Positions 32,368-40,885 of a stretch of 64,000 nt of DNA are shown one piece after another. Positions within the stretch are counted from its first letter, which is position 1; every line of letters starts with the position of its first letter. A model generated the notes under the pieces. That model did not search any database, was not told where the DNA came from, and was given only the letters and a program-made list of their open reading frames with translations. The position numbers were made by a program, and so were the translations under genes. Source of the stretch: Caulobacter sp. NIBR1757 (GTDB taxonomy: Bacteria; Pseudomonadota; Alphaproteobacteria; Caulobacterales; Caulobacteraceae); the NCBI RefSeq assembly GCF_027912495.1, contig NZ_CP115463.1, forward strand, positions 806,001-870,000, given 5' to 3'.

Positions 32368-33492
32368 TTGCTGAAGCCGGCGACGATCAGGGCCTGGTCA
32401 CTGGTCCACAAGTGGACCAGCCTGATCTGCACCCTGTTCCTGCTGATGCTCTGCGTCACCGGCCTGCCGTTGATCTTCGAACACGAGATCGACGACCTCA
32501 CCGGCCACGACAATTGGCGGCCCGCCAACCCCGGCGGGCCGCTGATGACCTACGACCAGGTGCTGGAGACGGCGCTGGCCCGCCAGCCCGGTCATGCGCC
32601 GATCTTCATGAGCTTCGACACGGACCGGCCGGTGGTCAACGTCACCTCGGGGCCGACGGCTGACGCGCCGGAGGCGAAGATGTTCTTCGCCCCCATCGAC
32701 CAGACGAGCGGCGACGGCGTGCCGCCGACCCCGGCCGGCGGGGTGATGGACTTCATCCTGCAGCTCCACACCGACATGTTCCTCGGGCTGGCCGGGATGC
32801 TGTTCCTGGGCGCGATGGGCTTGCTGTTCACGGCCTCGATCGTCTCGGGGGTCGTGGTCTATGCCCCCTTCATGCGCCGCCTGCGCTTCGGCACGGTGCG
32901 GGCCAGCCGCTCGCCGAAGGTCAAGTGGCTGGACTACCACAACGTCCTGGGCGCGGTGACTTTCGCCTGGGTGCTGGTGGTCGGGGTGACCGGGGTGATC
33001 AACACGCTGGCCGTGCCGATCACCGACAGCTGGAAGGCGACCGCCCTGAAAGACCTGGCGGCGGCCTACCAGGGCAAGGCCATGACGACCCGCCTCGCCA
33101 GCGTCGATGCGGCGGTCCGCACCGCCCAGGCGGCGATGCCCGGCATGCAGGTGCAGTTCGTGGCCTTCCCGGGCAGCGGCTACTCGACCGACCACCACTA
33201 CGCCGTCTTCCTGCACGGCACGACGCCGCTGACCCAGCACCTGGCCAGGCCCGCCCTGATCGACGCCGAGACCGGCGCCCTGACAGCGGTGCAGGACATG
33301 CCCCTGCTGTCCAAGACCCTGTCGCTGTCGCAGCCGCTGCACTTCGGCGACTACGGCGGCCTGCCGCTGAAGGTCCTCTGGGCCATCCTCGACCTCCTCA
33401 CCATCGTGGTGCTGGGCAGCGGGGTCTATCTCTGGCTGGCGTCCGGGCGGCGCCGGTCGGTGGCCTTCGAGCCCAAGGAGGCGCGGTCTTGA
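32368..33492 (+). CDS. PepSY-associated transmembrane protein
   Basis: The 374-residue protein has four membrane helices (about 15-33, 145-165, 193-214, 340-360). It carries the PepSY-TM pattern: RAWSLVHKWTSLICTLFL, WLDYHNVLGAVTFAWVLVVGVTGVIN, and LHFGDYGGLPLKVLWAILD with conserved His residues that may bind heme or mediate ferric-siderophore reduction. The start is TTG 32368, 4 bases after the receptor stop. It is translationally tied to the next small gene. Iron reduction in the inner membrane is the family-based inference. Confidence 0.88.
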   Translation: MLKPATIRAWSLVHKWTSLICTLFLLMLCVTGLPLIFEHEIDDLTGHDNWRPANPGGPLMTYDQVLETALARQPGHAPIFMSFDTDRPVVNVTSGPTADAPEAKMFFAPIDQTSGDGVPPTPAGGVMDFILQLHTDMFLGLAGMLFLGAMGLLFTASIVSGVVVYAPFMRRLRFGTVRASRSPKVKWLDYHNVLGAVTFAWVLVVGVTGVINTLAVPITDSWKATALKDLAAAYQGKAMTTRLASVDAAVRTAQAAMPGMQVQFVAFPGSGYSTDHHYAVFLHGTTPLTQHLARPALIDAETGALTAVQDMPLLSKTLSLSQPLHFGDYGGLPLKVLWAILDLLTIVVLGSGVYLWLASGRRRSVAFEPKEARS

Positions 33493-33659
33493 ACGGCTTC
33501 ATGAAGATTTTCGGCTGGCCGATCCTGCTGGCCCTGATCACCCTGGTCGGCCTGCTCGGCGCCCTGGTCGGCGACGGTCCCTGGGACTGGCTGTTCTGGT
33601 TCTGCCTGGTCGCGCCGCTGGGTGTTCTGGCCTGGGTGCTGACGCGCCGACGGCTATGA
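33489..33659 (+). CDS. Small two-helix membrane protein of the siderophore operon
   Basis: TTG 33489 overlaps the PepSY stop (TTGA) and gives 56 residues; ATG 33501 would give 52 (MKIFGWPILLALITLVGLLG). Two hydrophobic helices are separated by GDGPWDWLF, followed by a basic end (RRRL). Small proteins of this type commonly follow PepSY genes in siderophore operons. The role is unknown, possibly a subunit of the reductase. Confidence 0.75.
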   Translation: MNGFMKIFGWPILLALITLVGLLGALVGDGPWDWLFWFCLVAPLGVLAWVLTRRRL

Positions 33660-33734
33660 CCATGCTCGGCGAACATCGATCTTAGTCGCCGTTCAACCTT
33701 TGCCGGGTAAGGGTTCGCGGTCGAGGGGAACACC

Positions 33735-35468
33735 ATGGCCGCCAGCCACATCACTGAACTGCGCATCCTGCGCTGGCGGGACGAGGGACGTCGCGACCGG
33801 CTGATCCAGCTCGGCGTCGTCGCCTTTCTGGTCTGGCTGTCAAACCCGTCGGCCTGGACGCTGCCCTGGTTGCTGCTTACCGGCGCCGCGATCTGGATCG
33901 ACGCGGAGATCGCGGCCCGCCGTCGCCTCGACCTGTCCAATGAGCGGCTCAAGCGGATGGAGGCTGTCGGCCGGGTGGCCGCCGGGACCCTGTTCGGGGC
34001 CTGCTCCGTCCTGCTGCTGATGCGCGGTTCGGGCTTCGGCCTCTCGGCCGCGCTCTTCCTGGCCAGCGCCAACACGATCAGCAACGCGGTGATGAACCGC
34101 GGCTCGGCGCGGGCGACCACCCTGATGCTGGGACCGTCGGTGCTGATCCTCATGATCCTGCCGTGGATCGCCCTGGCGACCGGCAGCCTGGGCAGTCTCA
34201 AGGACGCCCTGCTGATGCTCAGCGGCGGCCTGCTGTTCGCGACCTTCGTCGCCCAGCTGGTCAGCTCGCTCGCCGGCGAGGCTCGCGACTACGAGGCCGC
34301 CGTCGACCAGGCCCGGGCGGCGGCGGCGTCCCGCGATGTCTTCCTGGCCAACATGAGCCATGAGATCCGCACCCCCCTGAACGGCGTCGTCGGCGTCGCC
34401 CATGCCCTGGAGCAGACGCCGCTCAACCCCAGCCAGCGGGAGATGGTCGGTCTGATCGGCGGCTCGGGCCGGGTGCTGGAGCGGCTGCTGTCGGACGTGC
34501 TCGACAGCGCCAAGATCGAGGCCGGCGCCTTCACGCTCGAAAGCCTGGCCTTCGACCTGAGGTCGGAAATCGACGCGGCCGCCCTCCTGATGCGGGATCG
34601 GGCCGCCGAGAAGGGGGTCGGCTTCGACCTGGCCGTCTCGCCCTCGGCGGACGGGGTGTTCGTCGGCGATGCTGTGCGCCTGCGCCAGATCGTCGCCAAC
34701 CTGGCCTCCAACGCGGTCAAGTTCACCGACGCCGGGTCGGTGCGCATCCAGGCCGACGTCATCGACCGGGACAGCGGCCCGCTGCTGATCCTGACCGTCT
34801 CCGACGATGGCATCGGCTTCGACGCCGAGGTGGCCGGCCGCCTGTTCCAGCCCTTCACCCAGGCCGACACCAGCATCACCCGCCGCTTCGGCGGCTCGGG
34901 CCTTGGCCTCAGCATCTCGCGGGCCCTGGCCGAGACCATGGGCGGGGCGTTGTCGGCGAGCTCGACCCCCGGGGTGGGCAGCACCTTCACCCTGACCGTG
35001 CCGTTGGCGCGGGGACAGCTCGAGCCCGCCGCCGAGCGGTCCTTGCCCGTCGAACAACCCGAGCAGGGCCTGCGGGTACTGGTGGCCGAGGATCATCCGA
35101 CCAACCAGAAGGTCGTCCGCATGTTCCTCGAGCCGCACGGCATCGAGGTGGTGGTCGCCGAGAATGGCCAGATCGCCCTCGACCTGTGGCGGGCCGGCGG
35201 CTTCGACGCCGTGCTGATGGACATGCAGATGCCGGTCATGGACGGCGTCGCCGCGGTCGAGCGAATCCGGGCCATCGAGCAGGCCCGGGGACTGGCGCGA
35301 ACCCCCATCGCCATGCTGACCGCCAACGCCATGGCCGAGCATCGCGCCGCCGCCCTGGCCGCCGGCGCCGATGGCCACATCACCAAGCCGGTGACGCCGG
35401 CCAGCCTGCTGGAGGGCCTGATGACGGTGCTCAGCGCCCGTCAGGAAGAGGCCAGGTTAAGCGCCTGA
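33735..35468 (+). CDS. Hybrid sensor histidine kinase/response regulator
   Basis: The 577-residue protein has an N-terminal region of about four membrane helices (25-180). A HisKA domain with NMSHEIRTPLNGVVG (phospho-acceptor H209) follows, then HATPase (NAVKFTDAG, DDGIGF, GSGLGLSIS) and a C-terminal receiver with MDMQMPVMDG (D496), AMLTANA and KPVTPASL. No periplasmic sensor domain is visible, so it probably senses a membrane or intracellular cue. There is no cognate regulator nearby. Output is likely through phosphotransfer. It overlaps the convergent YjbR gene by 12 bases. Confidence 0.92.
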   Translation: MAASHITELRILRWRDEGRRDRLIQLGVVAFLVWLSNPSAWTLPWLLLTGAAIWIDAEIAARRRLDLSNERLKRMEAVGRVAAGTLFGACSVLLLMRGSGFGLSAALFLASANTISNAVMNRGSARATTLMLGPSVLILMILPWIALATGSLGSLKDALLMLSGGLLFATFVAQLVSSLAGEARDYEAAVDQARAAAASRDVFLANMSHEIRTPLNGVVGVAHALEQTPLNPSQREMVGLIGGSGRVLERLLSDVLDSAKIEAGAFTLESLAFDLRSEIDAAALLMRDRAAEKGVGFDLAVSPSADGVFVGDAVRLRQIVANLASNAVKFTDAGSVRIQADVIDRDSGPLLILTVSDDGIGFDAEVAGRLFQPFTQADTSITRRFGGSGLGLSISRALAETMGGALSASSTPGVGSTFTLTVPLARGQLEPAAERSLPVEQPEQGLRVLVAEDHPTNQKVVRMFLEPHGIEVVVAENGQIALDLWRAGGFDAVLMDMQMPVMDGVAAVERIRAIEQARGLARTPIAMLTANAMAEHRAAALAAGADGHITKPVTPASLLEGLMTVLSARQEEARLSA

Positions 35469-35816
35469 ATCTCCGGTCCGGCTGGCCTCCCAGGCCTTCA
35501 CGGCCGCCTTCTTCGCCACCTTGCGGAACTGCCGGGCCAGGAATCCCCGCGCCTGCTCCGGCTCGAGGCCGGCCAGCCGCGCCAGGACGATGGGGTAGTC
35601 CCTGTAGTGGGCCGTGAAATGGAAGGTGGCCGGGTCGGCCTCGATCAGGAACTCGCGCTCGTCGTGATCGACGCAGGAGAGGACGGCGCTGTCGTCGTCC
35701 TTGCGCACCCGGGTGAAGAACTTGCCGTCGATCTTGTAGGCGGGCTGGCCGTAGCTGCTGCCGGCCTCGGCGCCGGGGAAGCTGAGGGCGACGGCGTCGA
35801 ACTCTTCGCGGGTCAC
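35457..35816 (-). CDS. MmcQ/YjbR family protein
   Basis: The 119-residue protein has MmcQ/YjbR features: VTREEFDAVALSFPGAEAGSSYGQPAYKIDGKFF and VLARLAGLEPEQARGFLARQFRKVAKKAAVKAW. This is the CyaY-like DNA-binding fold of the family. The start is GTG 35816, overlapping the VOC gene stop (GTGA). The cellular role is not defined. Confidence 0.85.
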   Translation of the reverse strand: MTREEFDAVALSFPGAEAGSSYGQPAYKIDGKFFTRVRKDDDSAVLSCVDHDEREFLIEADPATFHFTAHYRDYPIVLARLAGLEPEQARGFLARQFRKVAKKAAVKAWEASRTGDSGA

Positions 35817-36226
35817 GTCGGGTCTCCGTTCACGGGATGCTGGAAACAGAGGCTGTAGCCGTCCGGGTCGCGCAGGTTGAGCTGTCGCATACCGTAGCCG
35901 ACGGTCCTGGGCGGCTCCTCGGCGATGCCGTGCGCCTGCAGATGGGCATAGATGGCGTCGAGGTCCGTGGCATGGATGAACAGGCCGGTGTCGTCGTGGG
36001 CGGCGATGCGGGCGGGATCGGGCGCGGCCGGGCGGTCATGCGCTTCATAGGCGGTGTTGAGCATCAGCCAGGCCTCGCCGTGGCGCAGCAGGCACCAGTC
36101 GACCTCGTCGCCCTCGCCGCTGTCCTGGACACGCTCGAAGCCGAGCTTGTCGCGATAGAAGGCCAGGGCCGTCGGCATGTCGAAGACCTGGATCAGTGGA
36201 CAGAGCGAGCCCAGCGTAAAGGTCAT
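35813..36226 (-). CDS. VOC (glyoxalase/bleomycin-resistance) family protein
   Basis: The 137-residue protein has two beta-alpha-beta-beta-beta modules. CPLIQVFDMPTALAFYRDKLGFERV opens the first, and LRDPDGYSLCFQHP supplies the C-terminal strand with a metal-ligand-type position. The chemistry of VOC members varies (isomerase, dioxygenase, drug binding), and no specific substrate can be assigned. It lies 11 bases downstream of the gamma-glutamyltransferase gene and is coupled to the YjbR gene. Confidence 0.85.
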   Translation of the reverse strand: MTFTLGSLCPLIQVFDMPTALAFYRDKLGFERVQDSGEGDEVDWCLLRHGEAWLMLNTAYEAHDRPAAPDPARIAAHDDTGLFIHATDLDAIYAHLQAHGIAEEPPRTVGYGMRQLNLRDPDGYSLCFQHPVNGDPT

Positions 36227-36237
36227 CGGTCGTCTCC

Positions 36238-38013
36238 CTAGTAGGCCAGCGCGATGCCGTCCTTGCGCATCTCGGTGGCGGCGGCGTAGCGGCCGGGCCA
36301 GCGCTGGATGGCCTGATAGCCGCCGAAGCCGCCATCGCTGGCGCCGATCTTCCAGCCGATCTTCTGCAGGCCCTCGCGGGTGACGGCCGGCACGCCGCTC
36401 TCCAGCCGCAGGATGCCCTGCACGCCCAGCTGTTCGCCGGTCGGCTCCATGCCGCCCTCGTGGTGCCAGCGCGGCGAGTCGCCGGCGGCGGTGATGTCCA
36501 GGTCGAAATCGACCATGTTGGAGATGATCTGCGCCTGGCCCTGCGGCTGCATGTCGCCGCCCATGACCCCGAAGCTCAGCCAGGGCTGGCCGTCCTTGAC
36601 CGCGAAGCCGGGGATGATGGTCTGGAAGGGCCGCTTGTCGGGCGCATAGACGTTGGGGTGGCCGTCGGTCAGGGCGAACAGCTCGCCCCGGTCCTGGAAC
36701 ATGAAGCCCATGCCGTCCGGCGACAGGCCGGAGCCCATGCCACGGTAGTTGGACTGGATGATCGAGATCATCATCCCGTCCTTGTCGGCGACGGTGAAGT
36801 AGGTGGTGTCGCCCTTGCTCGGCGCCTGGCCAGGATAGATGGGGTCGAGGATGCGGTCGGGGCGGATCAGGGCGGCCCGCTGTTTGGCGTAGGCCTTGGA
36901 GTTCAGCCACTCGAGCGGGGCCGGCGAGAAGGCCGGGTCGGCGAAGTAGCGGGCGCGGTCCTCATAGGCCAGGCGCTTGGCCTCGACGGCGTGGTGGATG
37001 GCGGCGGTGGACTGGAAGCCCATGGCCTTCACATCGAAGTTTTCCAGGATGTTCAGCAGCTGCAGGGTCGAGAGGCCCTGGCTGTTGGGGCTGAGGCCGT
37101 AGACATCGACGCCGCGATAGCCGGTGACCAGCGGCGGGGTCCATTCGCTGTGATGGGCGGCCAGATCGGCCTTGGTCATCCAGCCGCCGATGCGCTTGAA
37201 ATAGGCCTCGATGCGGGACGCGATCTCGCCCTCGTAGAAGGCGCGGGGGCCGCCCCTGGCGATCATCTCGTAAGTATTGGCCAGGGCCGGGTTCCTGAAC
37301 ACCTGACCTTCGACGGGCGTCTTGCCGTCGATGGTCCAGACCTTGAGGAAGTTCTCGACCTCCTCGATCTTCGAGTTCGGATTGGTGAAGCGGCGCTGGC
37401 TGGCGGCCAGGTAGAAGGCGACGTTCTGGGTGATCGGCGCGCCTTCGCGGGCGATGGTGATGGCGGGGTCGAACAGGTCCTTCCAGGGCAGCTTGCCATA
37501 GCGGCCGTGCAGGTCGCCCCAGGCCGCCACGGCGCCGGGAACGCTGACCGAGACGGCGCCGAACGAGGGAATGGTCCCGGAGGGTCCGGCCCGTTCCCGC
37601 ACCGTCGCCAGCGACAGCCCCTTGGGCGAGCGGCCCGAGCCGTTGAGGCCGACCACCTTCCTGGTCTTCGGGTCCCAGAGCAGGACGAAGCAGTCGCCGC
37701 CGATGCCGCAGGCGATGGGCTCCAGCAGGCCCAGGCAGGCGTTGGCGGCGATGGCCGCATCGACGGCCGAGCCGCCCTTCCTCAGGGTGTCGATGGCCGC
37801 CAGGGTCGCCAGCGGATGGGCCGTGGCCGCCGCCCCGTTGACCCCCCAGGCCGTCGAGCGGCTGGCCCAGGTCGCGCCGGCCACCCGGTCGCCTCCGCGC
37901 AGGTCCGTGCGGCCGATCTCGGGATTGCCGTCCTTGGGCCGGGGAATCTGCGCCAGTGCCGAGCCGGCGGCGAGACTGGCGGGCAGGGCGGCGAGGAAGG
38001 TGCGGCGGCGCAT
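36238..38013 (-). CDS. ggt-like: Gamma-glutamyltransferase
   Basis: The 591-residue N-terminal-nucleophile hydrolase has the nucleophile Thr403 in SKGDTTYF, where the proenzyme self-cleaves. The gamma-glutamyl-binding block includes SNYRGMGSGLSPDGMGFMFQDRG. The N-terminus MRRRTFLAALPASLAAGSALA looks like a twin-arginine or Sec signal, so the enzyme is probably periplasmic. It transfers or hydrolyses gamma-glutamyl groups, for example from glutathione. The window also encodes glutamate-cysteine ligase, a peptide transporter and several glutathione-linked enzymes. Confidence 0.9.
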   Translation of the reverse strand: MRRRTFLAALPASLAAGSALAQIPRPKDGNPEIGRTDLRGGDRVAGATWASRSTAWGVNGAAATAHPLATLAAIDTLRKGGSAVDAAIAANACLGLLEPIACGIGGDCFVLLWDPKTRKVVGLNGSGRSPKGLSLATVRERAGPSGTIPSFGAVSVSVPGAVAAWGDLHGRYGKLPWKDLFDPAITIAREGAPITQNVAFYLAASQRRFTNPNSKIEEVENFLKVWTIDGKTPVEGQVFRNPALANTYEMIARGGPRAFYEGEIASRIEAYFKRIGGWMTKADLAAHHSEWTPPLVTGYRGVDVYGLSPNSQGLSTLQLLNILENFDVKAMGFQSTAAIHHAVEAKRLAYEDRARYFADPAFSPAPLEWLNSKAYAKQRAALIRPDRILDPIYPGQAPSKGDTTYFTVADKDGMMISIIQSNYRGMGSGLSPDGMGFMFQDRGELFALTDGHPNVYAPDKRPFQTIIPGFAVKDGQPWLSFGVMGGDMQPQGQAQIISNMVDFDLDITAAGDSPRWHHEGGMEPTGEQLGVQGILRLESGVPAVTREGLQKIGWKIGASDGGFGGYQAIQRWPGRYAAATEMRKDGIALAY

Positions 38014-38075
38014 GGGTCACTCCCGAACAACAGGAGGGTGACTATAGGGCGGGTGTTCGGGGATGCGACGCTAAA

Positions 38076-38240
38076 TCCTCCCCCGTTTACGGGGGAGGGG
38101 GACCGCGAAGCGGTGGTGGGGGCGAGGGCCGTGCGGAGACGGTGGTGATTTCGAAGAAGGAGAGGGGCCGGTGCACGGCCCTCGCCCCTTCCACCACCGG
38201 CTACGCCGGCGGTCCCCCTTCCCCGTGAACGGGGAAGGAT
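38076..38240. repeat. Family C long inverted repeat, copy 2
   Basis: TCCTCCCCCGTTTACGGGGG.. on the left and ..CCCCGTGAACGGGGAAGGA on the right enclose GGACCGCGAAGCGGTGGTGG, with CCACCACCGGCTACGCCGGCGG as its opposite arm. The central 38125-38185 differs from other copies. It lies between two minus-strand genes, just after the VOC stop side. Confidence 0.85.
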
Positions 38241-38246
38241 GAGGAT

Positions 38247-38582
38247 CTAGCCTTCCGACCAGACCGCCAGTTCGTTGCCGGCCGGGTCGCGGAAGTGGAA
38301 GCGGCGGCCGCCGGGGAAGTCGAAGATCGGCAGGGTGATCTCGCCGCCGGCGGCGGTCACCTTCTCGACCATCGCCTCGAGGTCGCCGGCCCAGAGGACG
38401 GGCAGGGGCTTTGGCGTCGCGGCGTCGGCATCGAAGCCGCCGTCCAGCCCTTCGTTGAAGGCGGCATAGGACGGGCCGTAGTCGATGAACTGCCAGCCGA
38501 AAGCGGCGGCGTAAAAGGTCTTGGTCGCCGGCAGGTCGCCGCCGGGGAGTTCGAGGTAGTCGAGCTTGCCGTCTTCACGCAT
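38247..38582 (-). CDS. VOC family protein
   Basis: The 111-residue protein has a compact single VOC unit pair: KLDYLELPGGDLPATKTFYAAAFGW, FIDYGPSYAAFNEG, and GGRRFHFRDPAGNELAVWSEG with the typical closing strand. Sequences of this kind are often annotated as glyoxalase-like or extradiol dioxygenase-like; no substrate is evident. It stands alone after the family C repeat. Confidence 0.82.
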   Translation of the reverse strand: MREDGKLDYLELPGGDLPATKTFYAAAFGWQFIDYGPSYAAFNEGLDGGFDADAATPKPLPVLWAGDLEAMVEKVTAAGGEITLPIFDFPGGRRFHFRDPAGNELAVWSEG

Positions 38583-38637
38583 GGTCGGTTCTCCAGTGTT
38601 CCTTATTTGTTCTCATTGGGCGCGCGGAGTCAATACC

Positions 38638-39285
38638 TCACGGAAACGCCCAGACGCTGGTCCGCTTGACCTCGAAGTCCTCCAGCTCGCGGGTGGTCGG
38701 CACCTGGTATTCGGCCAGATGGATCAGACCCTCGCGCGGGAAGTAGGTGCGCATCGGATCGCCGATCAGCACGGTCTTCCCCTCGGCGCGGGCGGCGGTC
38801 AGCCAGGCCAGGACGCGGCCAGCCAGAGGCTGTTCGTAGCAGATGTCGCCGGCCAGAATGACCTCCACGTCCGGGACGGGCCCGTCCAGCAGGTCGGCCT
38901 CGGTGAAGGCGACCGTCACCCCGTTGGCCTCGGCGTTGAGCGCCACCGCCGGGCCGCAGAAGCCATCGACGTCGCTGCCGATGGCGTCCAGCGCCCCGGC
39001 CCGCATGGCGGCGATGGCCACCAGGCCCGAGCCGGTGGCGAAGTCGAGCACGCGTTTGCCGGCCACCACCTCGGGATGGTCGAGGACATAGCGCGCCACC
39101 GCCTGGCCGCCGGCCCAGGCGAAGGCCCAGAACGGCGGCGGCAGGCCGATCTCGCTGAGCGCCTCCTCGGTCATCCGCCAGATCGGGGTGACCTCGTCGG
39201 CCAGGTGCAGCTGGATCTCCGGGCAGTGCGGCGGCGTCTGCAGACGGGTGTTGCCGAGGATGAAGGCCGCGCGGTCGAGGATCAT
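38638..39285 (-). CDS. ETF-beta-lysine-methyltransferase-like protein
   Basis: From ATG 39285 the protein has 215 residues: LQTPPHCPEIQLHLADEVTPIW, PPPFWAFAWAGGQAVARYVLDHP, then SAM motif I VLDFATGSGLVAIAAM and post-I GSDVDGF, with a LAGDICYEQPLA block. These match the ETFBKMT/NNT1 group that methylates lysines on electron-transfer flavoprotein beta in bacteria and mitochondria. Substrate assignment is by family only. ATG 39318 is an alternative start adding 11 residues. Confidence 0.82.
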   Translation of the reverse strand: MILDRAAFILGNTRLQTPPHCPEIQLHLADEVTPIWRMTEEALSEIGLPPPFWAFAWAGGQAVARYVLDHPEVVAGKRVLDFATGSGLVAIAAMRAGALDAIGSDVDGFCGPAVALNAEANGVTVAFTEADLLDGPVPDVEVILAGDICYEQPLAGRVLAWLTAARAEGKTVLIGDPMRTYFPREGLIHLAEYQVPTTRELEDFEVKRTSVWAFP

Positions 39286-39333
39286 GGCGGCGACCTTACA
39301 GACCGGCGGGGACTCCATAGCATCACAGTCGAG

Positions 39334-39879
39334 TCAGGCGGTCCGGAACCAGGCCGCGACGCTGAGCCGCTGGCCTGCTTCCAGCGGCGTCACCTCATGA
39401 GTGGTCTCGGCGCGGAAGGCGACGGCGTCGCCGGCCGCGCCAGGCGCTTCCTGCTGGCCGGGGTGGAAGAGCAGGGCCCCGCCGGTCCAGTCTTCGGGCG
39501 GGCTGAGCAGCAGGCTGAGTGAGACGCGGCGGTGGCGGGTGTCGTCGTGGATCAGCGGCGTGTTGCCGTCCTGGTGGGCGACGAAATAGTCGCCGGGCCC
39601 ATACCGCAGGATCTGCAGCGGCTCGAGATCGCCCAGCGGGCGGTCGAACAGGGCCTCCAGCCGGGGCCGGACGGCCAGCAGCCGCTCACGCAGCAGCGCC
39701 TCGATCGCGGCCGGCGCGGTCAGCCGGGTCGATCGCCGGGCCAGGCCGACGACGGGCCGGTCGGCGAGGCCGGAAACCGTCGAGGCCGCCGCGTCCGCTT
39801 CGCTCAGTCCCTGGCGGACGACGGCGAGATCGGCGGGGCCCAGCAGGCCCGGCAGCAGCTGGAAGAGGGTGTCGGTCAT
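39334..39879 (-). CDS. 2-oxoglutarate/Fe(II) oxygenase, PKHD/P4H type
   Basis: The 181-residue protein has the iron triad H102-x-D104 (VAHQDGN) and H161 (ETTHEV), with 2-oxoglutarate-binding R171 (GQRLSVAAW). RYGPGDYF precedes the first His as in prolyl-4-hydroxylase-like enzymes. The substrate is unknown. The gene is divergent from the oxygenase-oxygenase-methyltransferase operon across an 82-base spacer that contains a TTAACCAT site, so it may be co-regulated with it. Confidence 0.85.
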   Translation of the reverse strand: MTDTLFQLLPGLLGPADLAVVRQGLSEADAAASTVSGLADRPVVGLARRSTRLTAPAAIEALLRERLLAVRPRLEALFDRPLGDLEPLQILRYGPGDYFVAHQDGNTPLIHDDTRHRRVSLSLLLSPPEDWTGGALLFHPGQQEAPGAAGDAVAFRAETTHEVTPLEAGQRLSVAAWFRTA

Positions 39880-39909
39880 GATTGGCCGGCATAGCCGCTT
39901 CATGGCAAA

Positions 39910-39917
39910 TTAACCAT
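39910..39917 (+). promoter_or_regulatory. CtrA-type half-site TTAACCAT in divergent oxygenase promoter
   Basis: TTAACCAT matches one reported form of the CtrA recognition sequence of Caulobacter. It lies 45 bases before ATG 39962 and 31 bases from the divergent ATG 39879. An 8-bp match can occur by chance; only its placement supports it. Confidence 0.3.
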
Positions 39918-39961
39918 GCGGGCCGAGAGCATGGCGTATCCATGGAGACGGAACCACCGTT

Positions 39962-40885
39962 ATGACCCTGGCTCAGCCCGTTCCGGCCGAGACGAGCGCG
40001 GTCGATGACTTCGTCCGCGACGGCGTTCACCTGTTCGGCGAGGTGCTCGACCCCGCCGCCTGCGCCGCCCTGCTGGCTGAGCTGAAGGCTGGCCGCGACT
40101 GGGGCGAGGGCCTGTTCCTGAGCGAGGCGGAGTTCGACGCCGACCCGCAGTACCGGGGGGTGAATCCCCGGCCGGGGCGCAACCTGCTGGAGGGTTATGA
40201 GGCGCGGCTGAAGCTGGTGGAGGCCAACCCCGCCATCGTCGCCGGCCTGACCGCCCTGCTCGGCGAGGGCTATGGGCTGATGGACCGCAAGGTGGTCTGC
40301 GGCGTGCCGGCCAGCGCCATCCCGCCCTGGCTGAAGCGGCGGATCGCCGGCAATCCGGTCAATAATCTGGGGGCCTTCGTGAAGCCCCAATATCGGGATG
40401 TCACCTACTTCTACGGCATCGACTTTCATCAGGACCTGATCGACTTCAAGGGCCGCGAGGCCGACTTCCTGACCCTCTATGTCTACCTGGCGCCGGTGAC
40501 CAAGGCCGACGCGCCGCTGTTCCTGCTGGAGGGCAGCCATCGGCTGGGGGCCTCGGTGTTTCCGCATGATCTGGTCCAGCAGGGCCAGACCTGGCGCTAT
40601 CGCAGCGAGGGGCGCGAGGCGATGACCAGCCAGCGGGTGCTGACCGGCGGTGCGGGCTATGCGGCCATGTGGCATGCCTGCACCCTGCACGGCACCCAGC
40701 CGGACGAGGCCGATCACGAGCGGATCTCGCTGCGCTACCTGCTGGCCCGGGGGCCGGGGCTGAGGGCCGGGATCGACCTGGTCAACGCCGGGCTTGAGGG
40801 GCCGCTGGCCCTGGATGACACGCGCATCGATCTGGATGCCGCCGGGGCGGCGCGGATCAAGGCCAACAGCGTCAACCAGGCCTGA
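39962..40885 (+). CDS. Phytanoyl-CoA dioxygenase family oxygenase 1
   Basis: The 307-residue protein has Fe(II) ligands H156-x-D158 (DFHQDLID) and H243 (ACTLHGTQ), with R258 as the likely 2-oxoglutarate anchor. LEGSHRLGASVFPHD is the PhyH-family loop. It overlaps the next oxygenase (TGATG) and is probably the first gene of a three-gene operon ending with a TylF-type O-methyltransferase. PhyH proteins hydroxylate varied lipids, sugars and natural products; the substrate here is unknown. Confidence 0.85.
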   Translation: MTLAQPVPAETSAVDDFVRDGVHLFGEVLDPAACAALLAELKAGRDWGEGLFLSEAEFDADPQYRGVNPRPGRNLLEGYEARLKLVEANPAIVAGLTALLGEGYGLMDRKVVCGVPASAIPPWLKRRIAGNPVNNLGAFVKPQYRDVTYFYGIDFHQDLIDFKGREADFLTLYVYLAPVTKADAPLFLLEGSHRLGASVFPHDLVQQGQTWRYRSEGREAMTSQRVLTGGAGYAAMWHACTLHGTQPDEADHERISLRYLLARGPGLRAGIDLVNAGLEGPLALDDTRIDLDAAGAARIKANSVNQA

